Assembly (NCBI GenBank): GCA_036426205.1
Contig: CM071570.1
Location: forward strand, 72,852,838 to 72,916,837
DNA length: 64,000 bases
Source: Ascaphus truei
Lineage: Eukaryota; Chordata; Amphibia; Anura; Ascaphidae
Direction: 5' to 3'
Shown: one piece after another, positions 12,319 to 22,050 of the stretch
Layout of the letters: each line of letters begins with the position of its first letter
Numbering within the stretch: the stretch's first letter is position 1
Notes under the pieces: model-generated
Databases searched by the model: none
Seen by the model: the letters and a program-made list of their open reading frames with translations, nothing else
What the model was told of the DNA's origin: nothing
Program-made: the position numbers and the translations under genes

Positions 12319-12452
12319 AGGAGGAACTGTAATGCGTATGTACACCACAGTACCGGTCCGTTGGAACCGCAATGGATGTGCCACACTCAAGATGGCAGTT
12401 CCAACGGACCGGTACTGTGGTGCACATGCGCATTACAGTTCCTCCTCCAAGA
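12313..12452. repeat. Perfect-arm foldback hairpin
   Basis: The arms at 12313-12366 and 12398-12452 are reverse complements with few mismatches; they share cttggaggaggaactgtaat and accggtccgttggaac. The loop is about 30 bp. It overlaps hammerhead-like module C and lies next to module D, so it is probably part of one composite element at 12160-12740. Confidence 0.75.
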
Positions 12453-12538
12453 TGGCGGATCCGCAAACACACCTGTTTATTTGATTTTCGCGGGCTCACC
12501 ACGATTAGGTAAATATGCACAGGTGATTATTTGTATGT

Positions 12539-12545
<7 letters not shown>

Positions 12546-12571
<26 letters not shown>
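12546..12571. repeat. (AT)n microsatellite
   Basis: Uninterrupted alternating a/t, about 26 bp. Confidence 0.9.
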
Positions 12572-12575
<4 letters not shown>

Positions 12576-12598
12576 TGTCATTTGTATGTGGCACCCCC

Positions 12599-12634
12599 CT
12601 TGAGAAAGGTTTCGTTCCGGAACCGAAACGTCGG
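12599..12634 (+). ncRNA. Degenerate hammerhead-ribozyme-like module D
   Basis: CCTTGAGAAAGGTTTCG, loop, GGAACCGAAACGTCGG on the plus strand. The CGAAAC box is intact; CUGANGA is replaced by CTTGAGA. Confidence 0.45.
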
Positions 12635-12805
12635 GATCGGTTGTCTGTCTACACATGCCTCAATATATATATTTTTTTATCTTCTGGATGTGAGTGCTGC
12701 CTCTTTTTGCCTGACGCAGGGATGGTAATATGTTTTATTTACTCTTTATGGGACTAGCACCACCACTGTACTTTATTATATAGAGTGCCAGCTGCTTGTT
12801 TTTGT

Positions 12806-12812
12806 TATATAA

Positions 12813-12843
<31 letters not shown>

Positions 12844-12878
12844 ATATGTGTGTGTATATATATATATATAATATATAT

Positions 12879-12938
<60 letters not shown>
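12806..12938. repeat. Long (TA)n microsatellite
   Basis: About 130 bp of TA repeats with a few G interruptions. Six-frame reading frames of IYIYIY type here are artefacts. Confidence 0.95.
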
Positions 12939-12944
<6 letters not shown>

Positions 12945-13050
12945 CTCCTACCAGGTAAATCCAGGATCCCAGGGCCACAAAGCAAGGAAGAGACAGCACA
13001 CTCAGGAATATCAAAAGACGTGTATTAGAAGAAAAAACTGGCACAATCAC

Positions 13051-13087
13051 CGACGTTTCGGTCCTAGTCACAGGACCTTTCTCAAGG
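13051..13087 (-). ncRNA. Degenerate hammerhead-ribozyme-like module E
   Basis: Minus strand CCTTGAGAAAGGTCC, loop TGTGACTA, GGACCGAAACGTCGG. The stem II-like helix is a perfect GGTCC/GGACC pair. It shares its unusual CTTGAGA box with module D, so the two are one subfamily. Confidence 0.5.
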
Positions 13088-13410
13088 GAGTGCTCCTTTT
13101 TTTTATTCCACTATATATAATATTATATCTATATAAATTATATTATATATAGATATATATTAATGATATAGATATATTTATTTAACAGACCGGTACAGGG
13201 AAGGAGGAGGGGTCACGATTACGGAAGAGCCCACAGCGAGAGTGTCCTCTGCTACTGACCTCGACCTGCACAATCCGCGAATAGTCCCACTATTAGGCCA
13301 CACTCGAGAACTCAAGTTTGAGGAAAATAAATTTCGTTCCTTTACGCAAGGTAGCGGAGTCACTGAAAGTTCCTTCCTGATAGACGGGCTCCTGCCAGAT
13401 AGATGATAAC

Positions 13411-13659
13411 GTAACGAACAAACAGAATGGCAGTCCACTGCGATGGTATTGAAAAAAGGGCTGGATGTGAGGCAATGCGATTACAAGCAATTTTAATCGG
13501 CACTAGACAGACCTATCCGAGGTAAGAAGTCCTCAAGGACTCTTTACCTTGGATAGGTCTGCCTAGTGCCGATTAAAATTGCTTGTAATCTCATTGCCTC
13601 ACGTCCAGCCCTTTTTCAATACCATCGCTGTGCACCGCCAGTCCCTGTTTTTTCGTTAC
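13411..13659. repeat. Long foldback element
   Basis: The arms at 13411-13527 and 13540-13659 are near-perfect reverse complements with a very short loop. Blocks such as aattttaatcggcactag and aagggctggatgtgaggcaa are mirrored. It could extrude as a cruciform. It abuts a T2-like fragment at 13660. Confidence 0.85.
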
Positions 13660-13852
13660 GCTGACTGAAGGGTTAATTGAAGCTGAAAGGCAGCCATTTA
13701 GTGAACCCTGGGAAGCAGGATCTTTGATCACAGGAGAATTAATCGGTTGTCAACCAAAGTAATCAAAGGCTGCATACATTGAAATTTAAAAAAATATATA
13801 TAAATATAATATTTATTTTTAACATGCTGCGCGGACTGGATTGCCTCTTTCA
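13660..13852 (-). mobile_element. T2-like MITE fragment
   Basis: The reverse complement matches the first part of 5327-5810 (caatcc near the end, tgatcaaagatcctgcttcc, the gggttcactaaatggctgcc block, ccttcagtcagcgtaac). It is cut at the boundary with the foldback at 13411-13659. Confidence 0.6.
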
Positions 13853-14229
13853 TGTCTGTCAAGTTTAAGTTTTTCTTCTAACACTTTATGAATGTAGGAT
13901 GTTTATTTCAGAAAAAAAGGTTCGGTTTGTTCCAAAACATTTTTGCAGCATAGCCTGCCTTCCATTAGTACAATATTCTTTTTTTTTTTTTTTATTGCCT
14001 TTGCTTTTGAGTACACATCTTGTGCCTTAAGATATGCTGTTGTCTTGTATTTTTAAAGCAAACAGGAGCGCAACTTCTCCTAGGGTATAAAAGAAACCAA
14101 AAAATAAAAAACAGAAACGGATAGTGCAAAATGTTTCAAAAATTTTAAAAAAGCTGAAAAAAGTGGCAATACACTCACAAGTGTAGGTCATTTTCAAGCT
14201 CTTCAAAATGAGTGCTGGATACTTCAGTT

Positions 14230-14385
14230 CAGGCGTGCTCAGCTCCAGTCCCTGCTTCAGCACAGGACGCTTCTCCAATCCCTGCTTCAGCATAGGTGGC
14301 TCAACTCTAGTCTCTGCTTCAGCACAGGTGGCTTAATCTGAGGATCAATCGGTTGAGCTACCTGTGCTGAACCTGGAATATTTCT
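14230..14385 (+). mobile_element. Fragment of the 'cagcacaggtggct' hAT MITE family
   Basis: Begins caggcgtgctcagctccagt and contains three diverged copies of a tccctgcttcagcacaggtggct-like unit plus its inverse acctgtgctgaacctgga. The right terminus is missing. For complete relatives see 33136 and 39912. Confidence 0.6.
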
Positions 14386-16374
14386 TCTCCTGTGTGTCTT
14401 AACATATGAGCTCTGTAGATTTCCTTGGTAAATTGTGTTTTTAATTTCAAGGAGAAATTACTTGTTTAGACTTTTTCATTAGTAGATCCTGTGCATACGT
14501 ATTTCTTTGGAAGTAGATGCTTACTTGACAGGAAATAGTGTTACTCAGTTTCTCATTTTTTTGTGTGTGATAGCATTCTAGTTTTCCATTTAAAAAAAAA
14601 AGAGAGATTCTCCCGCTGTTAACCCCTCGGAGACCCATTGAGTGAAAATTGCAAAGCAGCTTCATTTGCACATCATCATTTATTTTAACATTATTTTTGG
14701 TTATTTATATTGAGATTTTGCTGTTATCCTTGATTGTGATCTTAAGGACACGATCTAAAATAAAAGTGTTTAGTTTGACCACTACCCCTTTTTGACTGCG
14801 CTTCTAACTTTTTTTTCTTTCTGCTGTTACGTGATCATCAGAGACTGGGGTTCCCTGTATTAAGAAGCTGCGGTACAAATTGGGTTGTGGTTCTCTTACA
14901 CATTTATCTTATTCATTTAGCAAGACCCTATACGCTCCGGATTGGTTCATGTCACATGTTTTTTGTATTTATCATTTAATATTTTCAGCCTCTTTTTGCA
15001 GTAACATCTATATTTGGCGCACTTTATTTTTCTTTTTCCTGTGTTTAAAAAAAAAGAGAGTCTGGTGTATGATTCAGTTTTTAGTATTAGATGTATTGGA
15101 ACAAAGCATAACACAAATATCTAGCATACATACTAAGGGACCTGTATCGCTGCAGGTTTGTCTGGGTATTCTGTGTCTCCGTTCTGCTTACAATAAAATG
15201 CGACACCTTGTGTTCTATCAGCGACACCGTTCACAGTCACGAAGCTAGAATGTTGAAACAGCTGTTGAGTAATGTAATTAAGCTGGTAACGTACGCATGG
15301 CTTCATCTCTCTGTGGCATCAAAAAGCCCCCAAAACTTATAACTAACTTTTTCATGCCCGTTATTTACCCATAACTGATGCAGACGTATTCAATTTCACA
15401 CGCCTACTCTCGGCAATCATATTATACAGTGAAGCTGGGATGTATTTTACATTGAAACGGTGGCAACTTGAATACATCTTATATTCTTTACATTATGCAG
15501 CTCCACAGCACTGCCTAAGTGAATATTTATTGGTTGGATTTATTAGGCATTTTATCAACACTGCATTATTTGATTTTTTGTGCAGGGTAGGTATACATAT
15601 AGAGTATCGTGCAGTATTGTTACAAAAGGGTACCAATTATGCATTTTAATGTCCTATTTTCATGCACTTCATTGCTGTAGTCTCTCAATAAAAAATAACC
15701 TTGTAATCTGTTTGTTTTAATGCAAAGAATTGTTTGCAACTCTTGTTTTTTTGTTTTTTACTGTGCACAGCTCTTAAACATATATTCCCCTTTTCATGCA
15801 AAGATATGAAAACGTTTGTCTTGAGTGGGCATCGGTTTTTTTTTATTCCACTTAAGATGTATCACAACCAGAAAGAACCTAGGCTTCATTTTTTCATACT
15901 ATTTCTGCACCTCCTTTCTGTGCTTTTTTTTAGTTCAATTCCTCTCTCATAGGAGTCAGAAATTCAGCATCTGACCCTCTCGCATAAAATGGTTTATGGT
16001 TAGAAACAACGTTTTAAATCTGAAACGGAGAGCATAAGCAAAGGTGTTAATACATGATAATGGGGATCTGTATTTCCCACTGTGCTGCCATTCACTCTTC
16101 TCACAGATTCAGTCCAACTGATGTCCGTGTAATGCCAATAGCATAATGTTGTCCGCTTAGCAGGAGTGGTGGTAATGAATTATAATTGTGGCTTTTTCCA
16201 TGGTGATGATTGTGGCCTTTTATCGTTCAGCACTTTGGAGTGCAGGACCAAATGGAGAAATGTAGCCGTAAAGAACTAAGCTGAGGGCACAGTGGCATCT
16301 GAAAAGTGGACTTAAGTTATTGTGGAAGTTTGAACAGCCGCATCTCTGCACTTGACATTGATTCAATAAAAGAC
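14386..16374. other. Non-coding, no recognised feature
   Basis: AT-rich with T runs. The frame at 14880-15248 (122 aa) has no recognisable domain. Confidence 0.6.
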
Positions 16375-16612
16375 ATAGCAAATCACAGTGAGTAAAGGCA
16401 CTGACTTTGAAGCAGGGGAGCCCAATTCAAATCCCAATTGAAGCTCCTTGTGACCTTGGGAAAGTCACTTTATATCTCCATGGGTCGGACACCAACATTT
16501 AATTGTAAGCTCTGCTGGGTAGAATCATTATGCCATCAAAATTCTATGTACAGCCCCATGTACACCGTAAGCACTATACATGGAAAAAAATCACTAAGCA
16601 TTATTATAGGCT
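16375..16612 (+). mobile_element. MIR-like CORE-SINE (tRNA-derived)
   Basis: The region aaaggcactgac and, after it, attcaaatcc resemble the A and B boxes of a tRNA-type RNA polymerase III promoter. Then follows ttgtgaccttgggaaagtca, the conserved MIR core. The 3' part, taagctctgc ... gtaagcactatacatgg ... cattattat, is LINE-tail-like. It is well diverged. Confidence 0.7.
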
Positions 16613-16899
16613 AAAGCAGTAAAATTCCGGCCATTATTGAAAACCCTGCTCTCTGATTGGTTAAAATTCCGGGCATTATCCAATCAGTAATGCCCGAAAT
16701 TTAAGCAGCTTGCAATGTGTAGTTTTCAATGTGTTTATTTCTCGCCAATCAGTTTTCAGAACAGCTGAGACAGGGCAGGGGATTGGTTAGGAAGTTTCAG
16801 CCACGGGTTGACTCCTCCCCCTCCCGAGTGGACTGAGATTTTCTGAGCAGATTCAGTTGAATTGGGGGGGGGGGGGGAGGAGAGTGTCTGCAAAGAAGT

Positions 16900-17177
16900 A
16901 AGTGGCTGTCTACAGTTTCTTTGTGGCTGCAGTTTGTGTGTGCTGTGCTGTTGTGTTGTATATCTGTGTAGAGGTGCTGTGTGTGTGTGTGTATAGAGCT
17001 CCAGTGTGTGTGTGTGTGTGTGTCAGTGTCAGTGTCAGTGTCAGTGTCAGCAGCAGTGTTTATGGGTGTAGCATGTGTGTGTAGCAGCAGTTTGTGTGTA
17101 GAGGTGCTGTGTATAGAGGTGCAGTGTTGTGTGTGTGTATGTTGTGTGTGTAGAGGTGCTGTGTGGTGTATAGAGGT

Positions 17178-17220
<43 letters not shown>
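16900..17220. repeat. GT-rich minisatellite (left part)
   Basis: Imperfect repeats of gtgtgtagaggtgctgtgt and agcagcagtttgtgtg type, a run of five gtgtca units at about 17023-17050, and pure (TG)n at 17181-17221. Reading frames here code only for Thr/His or Val/Cys repeats. Confidence 0.85.
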
Positions 17221-17224
<4 letters not shown>

Positions 17225-19581
17225 AACCCAAAAGATGTTATTAGGTCACCTAGAGAGAGTGTGTACAGAGAAAAGAGAAGAGGTCCCAGGACAGAGCCCT
17301 GGGGTACCCCCACAGAGAGATCAATAGAGGAGGAGGAGGTGTTAGCAGAAGAGACACTAAAAGTACGATGGGAGAGGTAGGATGAGATCCAGGATAGAGC
17401 TTTGTTCCGAATACCAAGAGTATGGAGAATGTGGAGGAGAAGAGGGTGGTCCACTGTGTCAAATGCTGCAGAGAGGTCGAGTAATATGAGCAGAGTGTAA
17501 TGACCTCTGTCTTTGGCAGCATGGAGGTCGTCAGTTATTTTAGTGAGGGCTGTTTCGGTGGAGTGAGCAGTGCGGAAGCCAGATTGTAGAGGGTCTAGGA
17601 GAGAATAGGTGTTGAGAAAATGGAGCAAGCGAGAGAATACAAGACGTTCAAGTAGTTTAGAGGCAAAAGGCAGGAGGGAGACAGGTCGATAGTTAGAAAG
17701 ACAGGTAGGGTCAAGCTTGCTGTTTTTGAGTAATGGTATGACTGTTGCATGTTTGAAGGAGGATGGAAAGGTTCCAGAGCAGAGGGAGGAGTTAAAAATG
17801 TGTGTAAGCGTAGGGATTATAGTAGGAGCTAGAGGTTTTAGGAGATGGGAGGGAATGGGGTCAAGAGGGCAAGTGGTAGAGGGAGAAGAGGAGATCAACA
17901 GCGACACATCCTCCTCTGAGACAGTGGAAAAAGAGTCAAGGAAGGCAGGAGGAGAGTTAGGAAGAGGTGTAGGATGGGGGGAAGAAACAGAGGGGATGTT
18001 CTGCCGTATGGATTCCACCTTTTCCTTAAAATAGTCAGCAAAGTCCTGAGCGGAGATGGAGGAAGGAGAGGCAGCTGAGGGTGGTTTGAGTAGAGTATCA
18101 AAGACAGAGAACAGTGGTGGGTTAGACTTGTGCATGTTGATTAGTGCAGAAAAGTAGGCTTGTTTAGCTTGCGAGAGGGCAGAGTTGAAACAGGATAGCA
18201 TAAATTTGTAGTGAAGGAAGTCTGCGAGAGTGTGAGACTTCCTCCAGAGGCGTTCAGAGGAACGAGTGGAGGAACGCAGCATGCGCGTGTGGGAATTTAG
18301 CCAGGGTCTAGGGTTAGAAGGGCGAGGGCGGCAGAGAGAAAGCGGGGCATGTAGATCAAGAGACGAGGACAAGACAGAGTTGTACTTTCTGACCAGGTTG
18401 TCAGGGTCTGTAGCAGAGCTGAGAGAGGAGAGGGAGGAGTGTAAAGTGGACTCAAAGTCAGGTAAGTGAATAGAGCGCAGGTTTCTGCAGAACCGGGGGG
18501 TAGATGGAGGTGGAGAAGGGGAGAAGCGAGATAAAGAGAATGAGATGAGATGATGGTCAGAGAGAGGAAAAGGGGAAATGGAGAAATCAGAGAGAGAGAA
18601 GTTTTTAGTGAAAACCAGGTCTAAGTAGTGGCCATTCTTGTGGGTGCTGGCTGCAGTCCACTGTTGAAGGCCAAAAGAAGAGGTAAGAGAAAGAAAGCGG
18701 GAAGCCCAAGAGAGAGAGGGGTCATCAATGTGGCAATTGAAGTCCCCAAGGAGAAGAACAGGGGAGTCTGAGGAGAGAAACAAAGAGAGCCAGGATTCAA
18801 AGTGAGAGAGAAAGGCAGAAGGGGGATGAGTAGAGGTAGGTGGGCGATAGATAACCGCCACATGAACAGGGAGAGGAGAGAAGATCTGGACAGTGTGAGC
18901 CTCAAAGGAGGGAAAAGCAAGAGAGGGGGGAATAGGAAGGGTTCGGTAACGGCAGACAGAGGAGAGCAGGAGCCCCACGCCTCCACCCCTGCCATCAGGG
19001 CGCGGAGTGTGGGAGAAGGAAAGGCCACCATAGGAGAGGGCAGCTTCCAGAGCAGAGTCAGACTGAGTGAGCCAGGTCTCAGTTATAGCAAAGAGAAGCA
19101 GGGAGTGAGAGAGAAAGAAGTCATGTACAGAGAGGAACTTGTTAGAAAGAGAGCGTGCGTTCCAAAGGGCAAAGGAGAAAGGGAGAGAGGAGGGAGGGTG
19201 GCAGGGGATGGGTATGAGGTTGGAGGGGTTGACACCAGAAGGAGTAGAAGTTGCATGTGGGAGGCGAGGACGAGAGCAAGTTGAAATAAGACAGGGACCA
19301 GGATTGGGAGAGATATCCCCAGAAGCAAGGAGGAGAAGCATGGATAGAAAGAGGATGTGTGAGGAGGATTTGTAGGGGTGTTTTTTAGTGCAGGGGATAT
19401 AGCTGTGTGGTGTCAGAGGACGCAGGTAAGAGAGGAGTTCATGTGAACTGAGAAGTGGTGAAGAAAGGAGAGATGGAGATATATGAATAGAGTTAGAGAC
19501 ATACTCAGGCTGGTAAAAAGAAGTGCATAATTTGAGAAGAAGTGAAGTCACAGCAAATATAAATGGTAAAGGCAGCATCAC
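17221..19581 (-). pseudogene. L2-type LINE ORF2 (endonuclease + reverse transcriptase), cut before the catalytic YADD box
   Basis: An open frame of about 787 meaningful residues, followed by a Thr-His tail that only reflects the CA repeat. At residues 87-96 is [10 protein letters not shown], a 2A-like NPGP motif typical of some L2/CR1-clade LINEs. Endonuclease signatures run through residues 137-350: [35 protein letters not shown] fingers and palm follow: [10 protein letters not shown] at about 630, LQSGFR at about 665, [13 protein letters not shown] at about 700 (first catalytic Asp present), [13 protein letters not shown] at about 758. The frame stops at SFGFN, where YADD would come next, and runs into the microsatellite. 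The protein therefore cannot be a working polymerase. The 5' part is uninterrupted by stops, suggesting a fairly young insertion. A small shifted frame at 17250-17522 is a shadow. Confidence 0.9.
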
Positions 19582-19744
19582 AGCAGTAATGATGCAGTCT
19601 GGTATTGATGATATCCTCCTTTCCAGCGTAGGTCAAATGCAGGAATCAGATGGGGTGTCCACTTCTTCCTCACTTCTTTGGAACTTCCTTTTAAACTTCA
19701 GTTGTTCAATAGTCATGCCACTTATAATATGGGCCACTTTGAAT

Positions 19745-19925
19745 ATGGGCTTGTGTGTGTAGAGCTGCTGTGTGTAGAGGTGCTGTTTGTGTGCTGTTTG
19801 TGTGTGTGTGTAGCAGCAGTTTGTGTGTGTTGAGCTTGTGTGAGTTTGTGTGTGTGTACACAGAGGGGACGGCAGTGTGTGGATATAGATATCTGCAGTG
19901 TAAGCGTATATAGAGGTGGTTTCAT
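19745..19925. repeat. GT-rich minisatellite (right part)
   Basis: Same gtgtgtagaggtgctg and agcagcagtttgtgtg units as 16900-17220, on the far side of the L2 insertion. Confidence 0.8.
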
Positions 19926-20009
19926 GTATTTACCATTTTATTTTAATTAAAAAAAAATATTTAACTATACAAAAGTGTCTATTATTTATGAAATAAGCCT
20001 ACATTTAGC

Positions 20010-20160
20010 CTACAATGGTAATAATCCCCTCAGAACAGGGAATTACTGGCCAATAAAGCCCTGGCTGGGTTAAAGTCCCTCGGCTTCGCCTCGGGCCTTC
20101 AACTCTTCCAGCCAGGGCATTATTGACCAGTAATGCCCTGTTCTTCGGGGATTATTACTT
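20010..20160. repeat. Hairpin end of the 16.6-20.2 kb element
   Basis: The two arms, starting ggtaataatcccc and ending ggggattattact, contain cagggaattactggccaata and its near-complement. The loop is ctcggcttcgcctcggg, itself palindromic. Confidence 0.8.
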
Positions 20161-21229
20161 AAATATGTGTAGTTCACATACATAGGAATGTATTTTCTTT
20201 CATCTTAATGAAATGGTTGAAGATGGGCAACTTGGTGATGTAAAAGCAATTTTAGAAGCCCGACAAATAGGTAAAGTTAGCCTTTCCGAAATGGCAAAAC
20301 ATATTTGTTGAACTGCAAATAATAATACCGTTTGTGAGTGACCTAATTTCATTACTGAATCTTTTGATTGAAACTGTAGTCTACACCACTTATTTTTAAA
20401 TCAACTTCTTGCTTAGTAACTCTAGTTTCTATGGCAGCAGTACTCAATGATGTATCTTTTGTACTCTATCTACGGTTTTCAGATGAACTGCAAAAAAACA
20501 GACAAATTTCAGGGGAATCTTACAAAGTAGCTCTATAAGATACCTGTAGTACAGATATATCTGCTTGAATTCTTGATAGAACCACTTTCGTCCAACATGA
20601 AAATGATTAATAGATGCTATTTGGAGAGATCTTTTAAGGACACAAACGTCACTTTTTGAAATCGCATCTAAATAGGACACATTTGAGGTGTAAAAAACAC
20701 ATAAACAAAGATATGTTCAAATATATCTTAGCTTCCCAGTAAGTACTAGGCAGTGTTTTAATACTGAGATCCTTTTGTTCAGTAAAATAAATGGCCTGTG
20801 CCTACTTATGAAGTAAAGAATTGCACAAAGATAAGATACTAAACTGCTCTCTGGTCGGAAAACAAACTTGATATACACAAATGTAAACAATTTGTGTATT
20901 GCGTCTTTACAACAAGGTTTGATTGTGTCTATCTACATCACAGATTGAATGGGACAGGAGTTCAGAACCCAAATTATATTGATATTTGCAGTAAAAAGAA
21001 GGGAACAGAGCAGGGGAGGAACAGAATGAACAAAAGGTGGGCGGGGGGGAGTACAGAATTTTTTGTCATTAGTAAAGTTACAAGGATACAGTTCGGCCAA
21101 AGCTTATATACAAAAAGCCATGGGAAACCATCATGGTTCATGCTATTGATAACCAAGTTAGTGACAGTAGTAGGGCAGCAAGGAGGCACTCCAGGGCTTT
21201 ACTGGACACTACAAGAGGATAGTGGACTG

Positions 21230-22050
21230 GTTAAGGGATAGCAGGGCGGCTGAGTGCAGGCTGTTGTAAATCAGCCAAGGTTGCCAGACCTTGTGGAATT
21301 TTGAGCCGGAGTCCCTGAATACACCGGTCTGTTTTTCCATTTTAACGGAGTACCAGATCTTCTTTTTAATTTGTAAGAGGGATGGAAAGTCTGGACTAAG
21401 CCAGAAAGTGGCTACAGAGGACCTCGTTGCTATCATGATATGTGTGATTACATTTGTCTGTCTGTCAATGTCACATTGAAGCCTGTTAAGGAGGCATGAC
21501 CACACATACAGGGGAAAGGAGAAAGCCAGAACTCTGGGAAAAATGTAGGACTTTTTTTCCACAATGCAGACACCCTGGGGCAGGACCACCACGTGTGAAC
21601 AGAGGTAACATGCTAACCACATCTCTTAGGGCAGAGGGGGGAAAAATCCCGGGAATATTCTTGACGGGTGTACCGGTGTTTGGTACCAACTGTATAGAAC
21701 CGTATATGCATTTTCTTTGATTAATGTCGCTTGTGGTGGCGACTTCAAAAATAGCTTCCCAATCTTTTGCATCAGTACTATGGTTGCGGTCTGCCTCCCA
21801 TTGTGATGTGAAAAGGGAATTTTCACGGAGGATCTTAAGAAAAATTGAGGTGTAAAGGGATGAGATTATTCTTTTTTGTATGTGGGCATTGAGACCGGTG
21901 GATGCTGAAGATATCGGAAGATCTCGCTCTTGGGGATCTTGTGAGTGTCCATTAATAATACAAATGACTGGGGTTTAGCATTACTCAGCATGTCTCTTAC
22001 CCTACTGATACCTCTTGTCTGCCACTCGCCAAAGGCAGGTGGCATAGACC
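21230..22050 (-). pseudogene. L1/Tx1-type LINE ORF2, C-terminal part
   Basis: Translated pieces in shifting frames match the C-terminal region of vertebrate L1-clade ORF2. In order from the N-terminal side they are WQTRGISRVRDML ... IPKSEIFRYLQ (about 22030-21890), KENAYTVLYSWYQTPVHPSR (about 21730), HIMIATRSSVATFWLSPDFP (about 21450) and KFHKVWQPWLIY (about 21275, the usual end). Frameshifts separate the pieces, so this is a dead copy. The N-terminal continuation lies beyond the L2-type insertion, at 24430-25700. Confidence 0.75.

Larger units (their letters stand above)
16613..20165. mobile_element. Composite DNA element with related inverted-repeat ends, containing GT-rich minisatellite and an L2 insertion
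   Basis: The left end (16618-16735) and right end (20010-20160) share gggcattat....cagtaatgccc. At the right end, arms of about 70 bp (20010-20082 and 20092-20160) form a hairpin around ctcggcttcgcctcggg. Between the ends lie the gtgtgtagaggtgctgtgtg-type minisatellite blocks 16900-17220 and 19745-19925, which were apparently one tract before the L2 LINE inserted. Treating this as one element is inference; the two ends could be independent insertions. Confidence 0.45.

Noticed and set aside
16375..16460. Possible tRNA gene from A/B-box-like motifs
   Set aside because: No cloverleaf; followed by the MIR core, so it is the tRNA-derived head of a SINE.
16797..17244. Frames of Thr-His or Val-Cys repeats
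   Set aside because: Translations of the GT minisatellite, not a gene.
17717..19375. Plus-strand frames of 60-160 codons
   Set aside because: Antisense shadows of the L2-type ORF.
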